Part shown: positions 1 through 5,539 of the stretch, one piece after another
Numbering within the stretch: position 1 is the stretch's first letter
How the letters are laid out: each line of letters opens with the position of its first letter
Assembly (NCBI GenBank): GCA_025353435.1
Contig: JANXQR010000234.1
Coordinates: forward strand, 1-7,545
DNA from: Acidobacteriota bacterium
GTDB lineage: Bacteria > Acidobacteriota > Terriglobia > Terriglobales > Acidobacteriaceae
Length of the DNA: 7,545 bases
Direction of reading: 5' to 3'
Notes under the pieces: model-generated
What the model saw: the letters and a program-made list of their open reading frames with translations, nothing else
Databases searched by the model: none
What the model was told of the DNA's origin: nothing
Made by a program: the position numbers and the translations under genes

Positions 1-1289
1 AAGACGCGCTTTTTGAATACATCGTTTCCCATGAACTGCCACCCTGGATTGGAAACGATGGCAAGAATTCCCAGCTCATCGCAGGCATCCATGAAGCTCG
101 GATCCTGGGGATAGTGGCTTCGATACGATGTAAAACCGGCCTCGCGCAACTTGTACGCATCCCGGAAATGAGCAGAAGCTGGAAGCGCATAGCCGACGTA
201 GGGATGGTCTTGATGCCTGTTGGCGCCGATCGAAAAGAACGGTTCCCCGTTAATCACCAGGCCACGGTCTTTATCGAAGTGAATGGAACGAATCCCTATG
301 CGTGAAGCTTGGTCGTCCACCACGCTCCCGTTTTCCGCGAGTGTTGTATGCAGCCAGTAGAGTTGCGGGTTGTCAGGATGCCAGAGCCTGGCATTCGTTA
401 CCTGTAACTGCTGGCGGGTCACAAATGTCTTTCGTGGCTCGAGTGAGACTTTGTCTGCTCGGGTAGCCGCAATTGTCCCATCTGGATTGACTAGCTGCTG
501 AGTTACGGTAACGGTTCGGAGGACGTCCGATTCGTTGGCGATTTGCGTTTGCACATCCACGGTGGAACTGTCCGTCGCAGCCTTCGAATAAGTTACAAAG
601 ATGCCGCCGCTTGCCACCGAGTTCGCGAGAATCGGGTCGGTGATGTGAACCGGATGCATCACTTCAATATCTACGCTTCGGTAGAGTCCGCCAAAGTAGC
701 AGAAGTCAAGTTCACCCTGGGGCTTGCCCGGCGGCACTTCAGGATTGTCGGAGTTATCGAGACGCACGATAAGTTCGTTTGCGCTCCCGAACCGGAGATG
801 TTTCGATAGGTCAATCGTGAACGGAATGTAACCACAGTAATGGGTGAGCAGGTGCTCGCCATTCAGCCACACATCAGCAACCTGCATGGCTCCCTGGAAC
901 TTGAGATAGACGATGCGGTCCTTCCACTCGGCTGGAGCGGCGATTGAGCGGCGATACCAGCAGACGCCCTGGTAGTTTCTGCCGCCACTCACGTCGCGCG
1001 GCTCAAGGCGCACGGTGTGCGGCAGATTCGCATGTTCCCACACTGCGTTGCTCGGCGGGAGCATTGGCTTCTCTGCCTGGTTGGCCTCCGCCGGGCGGAA
1101 AAACTGCCAGTCCTGATTCATGCTGAATTTCAGGCGGGCCTTCACCGCACCGGCATCACTCAGGGCCGAATCGCTCCCGGGTTTTGTCGGACTCGCCAGG
1201 GCATCCAAAGGCGATGTAAATCCGGCGAGCATCAGCCCTGAGGCGGAAAGGGCGCTGGTCTCGAGGAAATCCCTACGCGAAAACGACAT
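1..1289 (-). CDS. Tat-exported GH2 family glycosidase (beta-galactosidase-like), N-terminal part, cut by window edge
   Basis: This long minus-strand frame has no stop before base 1, so about 429 N-terminal residues are visible. It starts at ATG 1289 with AGGA (1297-1300) seven bases upstream. Residues 4-10 read SRRDFLE, a twin-arginine (Tat) motif, followed by a hydrophobic stretch and a probable ALA cleavage site near residue 32, so export as a folded protein is expected. A GH2 sugar-binding jelly roll follows at about 50-210 (WLNG at 141-144, GGLYR at 200-204), then an Ig-like domain at about 215-325. The TIM barrel begins near 330, with GANRHQDHP around 355-363 (compare the NRHEHHP stretch of LacZ) and SHYP at 391-394. 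GH2 enzymes hydrolyse beta-galactosides, beta-glucuronides or beta-mannosides. The catalytic glutamates lie beyond the edge, so the substrate is uncertain. The gene is divergent from the rhamnosidase. Confidence 0.92.
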   Translation of the reverse strand, partial: MSFSRRDFLETSALSASGLMLAGFTSPLDALASPTKPGSDSALSDAGAVKARLKFSMNQDWQFFRPAEANQAEKPMLPPSNAVWEHANLPHTVRLEPRDVSGGRNYQGVCWYRRSIAAPAEWKDRIVYLKFQGAMQVADVWLNGEHLLTHYCGYIPFTIDLSKHLRFGSANELIVRLDNSDNPEVPPGKPQGELDFCYFGGLYRSVDIEVMHPVHITDPILANSVASGGIFVTYSKAATDSSTVDVQTQIANESDVLRTVTVTQQLVNPDGTIAATRADKVSLEPRKTFVTRQQLQVTNARLWHPDNPQLYWLHTTLAENGSVVDDQASRIGIRSIHFDKDRGLVINGEPFFSIGANRHQDHPYVGYALPASAHFRDAYKLREAGFTSYRSHYPQDPSFMDACDELGILAIVSNPGWQFMGNDVFKKRV

Positions 1290-1296
1290 TGTGTAA

Positions 1297-1300
1297 TCCT
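1297..1300 (-). promoter_or_regulatory. Ribosome binding site of the GH2 gene
   Basis: On the minus strand AAAGGA ends seven bases before ATG 1289. This spacing, together with the Tat leader that starts at the same ATG, fixes the start codon. Confidence 0.7.
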
Positions 1301-1314
1301 TTCGGCAATTTGCA

Positions 1315-1332
1315 ATCTCCGTTCCCGGAGAT
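1315..1332 (-). promoter_or_regulatory. Inverted repeat (7-bp stem, 4-base loop) in the GH2 leader
   Basis: ATCTCCG (1315-1321) and CGGAGAT (1326-1332) are perfect inverted copies separated by TTCC. The element lies 26-43 bases upstream of the GH2 start codon. It could be an operator dyad or a 5' untranslated hairpin in the GH2 messenger. No long T tract follows on the minus strand, so a terminator reading in that direction is unlikely. The structure is seen directly; the role is inferred. Confidence 0.45.
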
Positions 1333-1377
1333 CTTTCTACAGTATCGACGACTCATTTGAAGGACTTACGCGCACAC

Positions 1378-1423
1378 AGTGCAAATAAAAAACGGTCAAG
1401 TGCATTGGAATGATGCGAGTGCA
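1378..1423. repeat. Three AGTGCA direct repeats at about two-helical-turn spacing
   Basis: Copies of AGTGCA start at 1378, 1399 and 1418, so the steps are 21 and 19 bases and all copies face roughly the same side of the DNA helix. The last copy is part of the palindrome GTGCAC (1419-1424). They sit 90-135 bases upstream of the GH2 start, where a transcription factor would act. A TTGACC hexamer on the minus strand (1394-1399) lies between copies one and two and could be a -35 element, but I see no good -10 partner. No regulator family is assigned. Confidence 0.35.
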
Positions 1424-1451
1424 CACCAAAAAGGGGGGAATTCTCGCTCAC

Positions 1452-1467
1452 CGTGATTTGAATCACA
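1452..1467. promoter_or_regulatory. CRP/FNR-type operator-like palindrome
   Basis: The sequence CGTGATTTGAATCACA has perfect half-sites GTGAT/ATCAC around TTGA. The consensus for the cyclic-AMP receptor protein is TGTGA-N6-TCACA; nine of those ten defined bases match and only the first differs. The FNR consensus (TTGAT-N4-ATCAA) fits less well because the outer T/A bases are G/C. The element lies between two divergent glycosidase genes, where a global carbon-responsive regulator would make sense. The palindrome is seen; binding by a CRP-family protein of this organism is inferred. Confidence 0.5.
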
Positions 1468-1565
1468 TTGAGCAGTGGACAGAGAACTGTGGGAGAGAAA
1501 GGGACTGGCTTTCTGCAACGAACGTTTGTGGTTTCGCACTCTTCACCTCATTTCCCGGCAAAACG

Positions 1566-1593
1566 AAAGCCCCTCCGGGTCCGGAGAGGCTTT
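1566..1593 (+). terminator. Intrinsic-terminator-like hairpin with no obvious upstream gene
   Basis: Two 13-base arms (1566-1578 and 1581-1593) pair with a single C-A mismatch. The arms run from AAAGCC to CCGG and the centre is GT, giving a GC-rich stem with A tracts before it and T tracts after it. The plus-strand downstream bases ATTTCTT (1594-1600) give a modest U-rich tail. Read on the minus strand, the downstream tract is TTTCGTTTTG-like, so the element may be bidirectional. No protein gene on either strand ends at it. It could end a small RNA or insulate the rhamnosidase promoter from upstream transcription. Confidence 0.6.
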
Positions 1594-1804
1594 ATTTCTT
1601 ACCTAACTTAAGTATGACAGGTTCGAACAATTAATAATGGATTTTCCAATATATTTGTTTCGTTTGGAATGTGAAGGTTGCAGCGATTTCCACAGGCTTG
1701 GCACTTGACAACTTTTTGGGAAGCCAGGTTTCGAGGATCGAATCGTCGCGCAATGAAGTGGATTGTCATTCCGGCCTGAGAGCAGCAGCGAACTGCGGAT
1801 CTTC

Positions 1805-1819
1805 CTCGGAATTTCCGAG
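1805..1819 (+). repeat. Perfect 7-base inverted repeat in the rhamnosidase leader
   Basis: CTCGGAA and TTCCGAG flank a single central T. It could be a protein-binding dyad, or a short RNA stem once the central bases open into a five-base loop. Confidence 0.35.
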
Positions 1820-1873
1820 TGTCTCGGGGATGTCAGGCGGCGTCAGGCTTGACCTGGGATCTCAACCGATAGA

Positions 1874-1892
1874 GCGTGGCTTGCCGCCACGC
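1874..1892 (+). repeat. 7-bp GC-rich hairpin about 70 bases before the rhamnosidase start
   Basis: GCGTGGC (1874-1880) pairs with GCCACGC (1886-1892) around a TTGCC loop. The GCCAC part (1886-1890) could instead pair with GTGGC at 1900-1904, so two mutually exclusive folds are possible in the leader RNA. An outer GAGC/GCTC pair (1872-1875 and 1903-1906) could close both. The pairings are seen; any regulatory switching is inference. Confidence 0.35.
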
Positions 1893-1952
1893 GCCAACGG
1901 TGGCTCCCGGAGATTAGTATGGAGCCGCACCTCAACAATTGACAGTGAAGTG

Positions 1953-1958
1953 AAGGGA
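1953..1958 (+). promoter_or_regulatory. Ribosome binding site that decides the GTG start of the rhamnosidase
   Basis: AAGGGA ends six bases before GTG 1965, and that GTG opens directly into a signal peptide. The upstream GTG at 1671 in the same frame also has a purine-rich stretch near it but no signal peptide after it, so 1965 is preferred. Confidence 0.6.
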
Positions 1959-1964
1959 CTTCCC

Positions 1965-4487
1965 GTGAAACCTGGATTGTTGTCACTCGCGTTGTGTCTT
2001 TTACAGATATCAGTTTTCGCGCAATCGACTGGCACAGCGATCAAGGCGCCCACGATCCCCGACGGCGCGCTCGATCCCACGCGCAGCCTGACGTCATCGC
2101 AACTGGAGTCCTCGATTCACACGCCGCTTCCCGAGCAATACATCTGGACTCGCGAGGATGCGATTCCCGAGAAGCCGGATTTGAAGGGTAACTGGACTTC
2201 GGAAGGGCACACTCATCTCGATCCTCACTATTTCCGCCGGTCGTTCCAAGTAACTACGATTCCATCTGCGGCCACGCTCTATATAGGAGGACCTGGCACG
2301 GCATCGGTGTATGTCAATGGCGAACGCGTGGCCCACTTCCAGGCGAATATGGAGGTAAACATTGGCAGCCGCGTGACCGCCGTTGATGTAACTCATGCGC
2401 TGAAGTCGGGACGGAACGTGATTGCCATTGAGGCAGTGCGTGGGCCGGAAGTGGGCAGCAGCGGCAACAGCCGACGCGAGGTTCAACTTACGGCTGGCCG
2501 GGTGATGGCGGTAAAGATTGTGCCGGCGGGGCAAGGCATCAATGCGCCTCCCCTGCTTATCAGCGATGCGGAATGGAAGGCATCGGAGAAGGTGGGAAGC
2601 GGCTGGCAGGGTACGGGTTTTGATGACAGTGGCTGGGCTGCGGCGGACAGCCTGGGTGGCATCGAAAGCTCGATGGAGTTTTTTCAATGGAACGGCGACG
2701 GAGGGATGTACGCGTGGCCCGGCTACGACGGTATCTCGCCGTTTCTGGCCCATTTCAAACTTGCGCCTGTGAGCCTTCTGCACGTTTATTCCGGTTCGGG
2801 CGCAATGGAAAACAAGGAATCACTGCTCACGCCGAATAATTCAGCGGAGTTCACGGTTAGTGCCGGGTCGGAACCCATTTCGCCTACCATGCAGCCGCAG
2901 ATCATGCTGGACTTTGGGCGAGAGGTAAATGGCAGACTGGAATTTCAATCTGACTCCGATCAGGCGGCCGACGTAAACGTGTCGTATGGAGAATCGGAGG
3001 CGGAGGCACTGAATCAACCGTATCTGGGAATTACTCCGGTCCACGTTTCACTGGGCGCCGTAGTTCATGGACCGAAAGGCGCGTTCCGCTATGCGCTGTT
3101 GCGATTTGAACGCGGGTCGAAGATCCGGTTCCGTTCGATTCAACTGGACGGCATCTATTATCCGGTGAAGTATGAGGGATTCTTTCAATCCTCTGACGAG
3201 AAGTTGAATCGGATGTGGATGGTAGGCGCGTACACCGCGCATTTGTGCATGCAAGACGATATCTGGGACGCTCCGAAGCGGGATCGCGGACGGTGGATGG
3301 GCGACCTGGATGTAAGTGGCCGCACGATTGAAGTGGCATTCGATGACCACTTTCTGATGGAGGAGACGCTTGATAGGCTACTGGGTGATGCGCCCATCAC
3401 ACACCACGTGGATGGGATTGCCGGCTACTCAGCGTTCTGGATTACGGGTGAGGCGGAGTACTACCGGCACACCGGGTCGTTACCGCAGTTGCAGAGTGTT
3501 CATGAGCGGTTGGTGCAACTGCTGCGCTATATGGAATCAGAGCTGGACGATCGAAAGCTTTACGCCAACACGACGCATGCGTCGCCCTATGTCGATTGGT
3601 CTCCGGAGTTATTTGAGGATACGCCGGAAGCCAGGATGGCCACGCAATTCGAGTTTTATGCGGGGTTTCGCGAAGGCGTGTATCTGCTGCGCCAACTGCA
3701 CGACACGCAGAATGCTGATGCATTTCAGAATTCCGCTGACGCGATGAAAGCGGCAGCGCAGAAATATTTGCTGAATGAGTCAGGATCGTTTGGTAAGCGC
3801 TGGCAGACGAATGCTTATGCTGTTTTGTCGGGGCTAGCTAACTCGTCGCAGTATCAAGCAATCTGGAATAACTCGCTTTCCGGTGCGGGTCGCACAAAAT
3901 ACAACGCGCTGATTATTACTCCCTACTATAACTACTACGTGATCAGCGCAATGGCGAAGATGGGGCACCGCGCAGAATCGCTTGATTGGATCCGCCAATA
4001 TTGGGGAGGCATGATCGATGAGGGAGCAACAAGCTTCTGGGAAGGATACGACCCCTCATGGTACAAGGAAGATTTTCACGCGTCGCTGCAAGCCGATAAC
4101 TCGACGGGGTACCAGGCAAGCCTGGCGCACGGGTGGTCGAGCGGAGTAACTCCGTGGCTGATGGAACAGGTGTTGGGAATCGTGCCGACTGGAGCGGGTT
4201 TCAGCGAGGTGGATATCCGCCCTGACTTGATTGATTTGCAGTGGGCGCGGGGTGGGGAACCGACTCCGCGCGGAATGCTGACGGTGGACATTCGCAAGGA
4301 AAGCGGGTACAAGGCCACAATCGATCTACCCCCCGGGACGGTCGCGCGCGTGTCAATGCCGGTCTCAGAGCTGGGCGGAAGCGTATTGGTCAATGGGACG
4401 AGGCAGACTGGCGAAGCGGCGGAAGATGGCAAACGCGAAATCGTCGTCCTTAGGACTGCGGGGCATTTTGAATTGCTAAGTTATTAG
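1965..4487 (+). CDS. Secreted GH78-type alpha-L-rhamnosidase
   Basis: The 840-residue protein probably removes terminal alpha-L-rhamnose from pectic or other rhamnosylated glycans outside the cytoplasm. Residues 1-19 (ending SVFA before QST) form a Sec signal peptide; C11 is preceded by Leu, so it is not a lipoprotein. A beta-sandwich carbohydrate-binding region spans about 85-265, with YVNGERV near 116-122. More beta-rich sequence follows to about 400. The (alpha/alpha)6 catalytic barrel carries WDAPKRDRGRWMGDL at 434-448, the GH78 hallmark usually written DGxKRDRxxWxGDL. D435, D440 and D447 align with the conserved acidic positions, and D440 would be the general acid. ATSFWEGYD near 688-695 supplies E693 as candidate general base. 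The tail (about 725-840) matches the C-terminal beta-sandwich of this family. The GTG start is chosen for the ribosome site and signal peptide. The substrate is not determined. Confidence 0.88.
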   Translation: MKPGLLSLALCLLQISVFAQSTGTAIKAPTIPDGALDPTRSLTSSQLESSIHTPLPEQYIWTREDAIPEKPDLKGNWTSEGHTHLDPHYFRRSFQVTTIPSAATLYIGGPGTASVYVNGERVAHFQANMEVNIGSRVTAVDVTHALKSGRNVIAIEAVRGPEVGSSGNSRREVQLTAGRVMAVKIVPAGQGINAPPLLISDAEWKASEKVGSGWQGTGFDDSGWAAADSLGGIESSMEFFQWNGDGGMYAWPGYDGISPFLAHFKLAPVSLLHVYSGSGAMENKESLLTPNNSAEFTVSAGSEPISPTMQPQIMLDFGREVNGRLEFQSDSDQAADVNVSYGESEAEALNQPYLGITPVHVSLGAVVHGPKGAFRYALLRFERGSKIRFRSIQLDGIYYPVKYEGFFQSSDEKLNRMWMVGAYTAHLCMQDDIWDAPKRDRGRWMGDLDVSGRTIEVAFDDHFLMEETLDRLLGDAPITHHVDGIAGYSAFWITGEAEYYRHTGSLPQLQSVHERLVQLLRYMESELDDRKLYANTTHASPYVDWSPELFEDTPEARMATQFEFYAGFREGVYLLRQLHDTQNADAFQNSADAMKAAAQKYLLNESGSFGKRWQTNAYAVLSGLANSSQYQAIWNNSLSGAGRTKYNALIITPYYNYYVISAMAKMGHRAESLDWIRQYWGGMIDEGATSFWEGYDPSWYKEDFHASLQADNSTGYQASLAHGWSSGVTPWLMEQVLGIVPTGAGFSEVDIRPDLIDLQWARGGEPTPRGMLTVDIRKESGYKATIDLPPGTVARVSMPVSELGGSVLVNGTRQTGEAAEDGKREIVVLRTAGHFELLSY

Positions 4488-4500
4488 TGCGGATCCGCAC
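4487..4500. repeat. 14-base perfect palindrome at the rhamnosidase stop codon
   Basis: GTGCGGATCCGCAC begins at the last base of the TAG stop. As RNA it gives only a five-pair stem with a GATC loop and no U tract. A second weak hairpin (GAAAA 4514-4518, TTTTC 4523-4527) is followed by ATTTTT. Together they may help end transcription between the two convergent genes, but neither is a strong terminator. Confidence 0.3.
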
Positions 4501-4582
4501 AGCGGAAATGGGCGAAAAGAGGTTTTCATTTTTCAACACGCAATGCGTATTTGGTTCACTTTGGCTAGATAGTGCTCGGGTC

Positions 4583-5407
4583 TCATTTGCGCCAAGGCTG
4601 TGTTTTAGCAGGCTCGCCCCAACTTGGAATCGGGCTCTGCAATCCATCTTTGATCCAGAGAAATTGGCCATTGATCGTCGCGGCGTTATCGCTCATCAAG
4701 TCGGCGACTAGATCAGCAGCTTTTTCCGGGTCGTCGCCACCGGTTTCCTCCACCCAGTTAGCCCACTTGATGTAGGAATCGGCGGAACTACCCAAGTGCT
4801 CGGATGCCGTCTTGATGTCTGCCCACATGTCCGTCTTCACATCTCCTGGATGGATGACGTTTGCCGTCACGCCGGTATCTTTCAATTCCGAAGCCAGGTG
4901 GCGCGTGAACTGGTTGAGGGCCGCTTTACTTGTTCCATACGCGCTATTGGCTGGTCCGGGTAGGTGCAGTGCAGCAGCGGAGGTCACGTTCACAATGCGC
5001 CCCCAGCCCGCGTCAATCATTCCACCGACAAATGCTCTACAAGTCAGGAACGGGCCGATTGTATTGATCTGTAACGTCTCGATCCAAGCAGAGGGGTCGC
5101 TGTGTCTGATGAGATCAAGCGGGCCGAAAATGCCTGCCGCATTGACCAGAATGGAAGGGACGCCGAGATCGCGTTCGATGAGGCTCTTGCCCCGCTCGAC
5201 CGATTCCGGTTTGCCGAGATCGACTGGCACAATGAGGGTGCGCGCGCCCTTGGCGGCCAATTCTTGTTGAGTTTCTGCCAGGCCGGCGTGGCCGCGCGCA
5301 AGCAGGGCAACCGTCGCGCCCTCCAGTCCAAGCCTGACTGCAATGCGCCGACCTAGACCGCGGCTGGCCCCTGTCACTACTGAGATTTTACCGTTAAGAT
5401 TACTCAA
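4583..5407 (-). CDS. Classical short-chain dehydrogenase/reductase (SDR)
   Basis: The 274-residue cytoplasmic oxidoreductase has the full set of classical SDR motifs on a Rossmann fold: TGASRGLG (12-19, cofactor binding), NAAG (89-92), catalytic N115, S143, Y157 and K161 (YGTSK), and HPGD after the sixth strand (186-189). The Arg in the glycine-rich loop and the LLARG end of strand two favour NADP(H). Length is normal for the family. The TTG start at 5407 is chosen because AGGAG sits seven bases upstream; an in-frame TTG at 5443 would add 12 residues without a good ribosome site. Databases often label such proteins 3-oxoacyl-ACP reductase, but the substrate cannot be read from sequence. Near glycosidases, a sugar or sugar-derived carbonyl is possible. 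It converges on the rhamnosidase and diverges from the esterase. Confidence 0.88.
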   Translation of the reverse strand: MSNLNGKISVVTGASRGLGRRIAVRLGLEGATVALLARGHAGLAETQQELAAKGARTLIVPVDLGKPESVERGKSLIERDLGVPSILVNAAGIFGPLDLIRHSDPSAWIETLQINTIGPFLTCRAFVGGMIDAGWGRIVNVTSAAALHLPGPANSAYGTSKAALNQFTRHLASELKDTGVTANVIHPGDVKTDMWADIKTASEHLGSSADSYIKWANWVEETGGDDPEKAADLVADLMSDNAATINGQFLWIKDGLQSPIPSWGEPAKTQPWRK

Positions 5408-5414
5408 CTGGCGG

Positions 5415-5419
5415 CTCCT
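5415..5419 (-). promoter_or_regulatory. Ribosome binding site deciding the TTG start of the SDR
   Basis: On the minus strand AGGAG lies seven bases before TTG 5407. The resulting N-terminus (MSNLNGK) leads straight into the first beta strand, as is usual for SDR proteins. Confidence 0.6.
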
Positions 5420-5528
5420 GCGTTCCGTTGCCGGATTTACCAACTTTCGGTGCTCATCCTTTGTATCAGTTGCCCGGCGCGGTGGCGACCGATTACGCTG
5501 CCCATGACACGTGGTTGGCTGAGTTGGT

Positions 5529-5533
5529 GAGGA
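5529..5533 (+). promoter_or_regulatory. Ribosome binding site of the esterase-like gene
   Basis: GAGGA ends six bases before ATG 5540. An in-frame TGA (5528-5530) overlaps it, so the gene cannot start further upstream. Confidence 0.6.
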
Positions 5534-5539
5534 TGGGCT

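Larger units (their letters stand above)
1600..1964 (+). other. Rhamnosidase upstream region: AT-rich stretch then hairpin-rich leader, no gene seen
   Basis: Bases 1601-1665 are AT-rich and are the most promoter-like part, with TAATAAT and AATATATTT runs, but no convincing -35/-10 pair can be fixed. Downstream are a perfect inverted repeat CTCGGAA-T-TTCCGAG (1805-1819), a GTCAGGC direct repeat with a 10-base period (1832-1838 and 1842-1848), and a 7-bp hairpin (1874-1892). The rhamnosidase frame stays open from 1671, but this stretch encodes a low-complexity, non-domain peptide lying before a clear signal peptide. I therefore treat it as non-coding leader or promoter DNA. Confidence 0.45.

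Noticed and set aside
1410..1634. 74-codon plus-strand open frame in the GH2/GH78 intergenic region
   Set aside because: It runs through both the CRP-like palindrome and the terminator hairpin, and its product has no domain-like or membrane features. A chance frame is the simpler reading.
1698..1710. TTGGCAC resembling a sigma-54 -24 element, overlapping a TTGACA resembling a -35 box
   Set aside because: No GC-containing -12 element follows the first at the required distance, and no TATAAT-like hexamer lies 16-18 bases after the second.
1939..1944. TTGACA as a possible -35 box for the rhamnosidase
   Set aside because: It is only about 20 bases before the start codon and overlaps the translation initiation region, leaving no room for a -10 box and leader.
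1989..2000. Possible lipobox in the rhamnosidase signal peptide (LALC)
   Set aside because: The residue before Cys is Leu rather than Gly, Ala or Ser, and a normal signal peptidase I site follows at SVFA.
2094..2783. 229-codon minus-strand open frame inside the rhamnosidase gene
   Set aside because: It lies antisense to well-conserved family sequence and its translation is Arg/His-rich without motifs, typical of a shadow frame.
3370..3747. 125-codon plus-strand frame and several minus-strand frames within the rhamnosidase
   Set aside because: These overlap the strongly supported rhamnosidase coding sequence in other frames and show no family motifs.
4514..4533. Hairpin plus T tract as rhamnosidase terminator
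   Set aside because: The stem is five pairs, four of them A-T, which is too weak to call with confidence; mentioned only with the adjacent palindrome.
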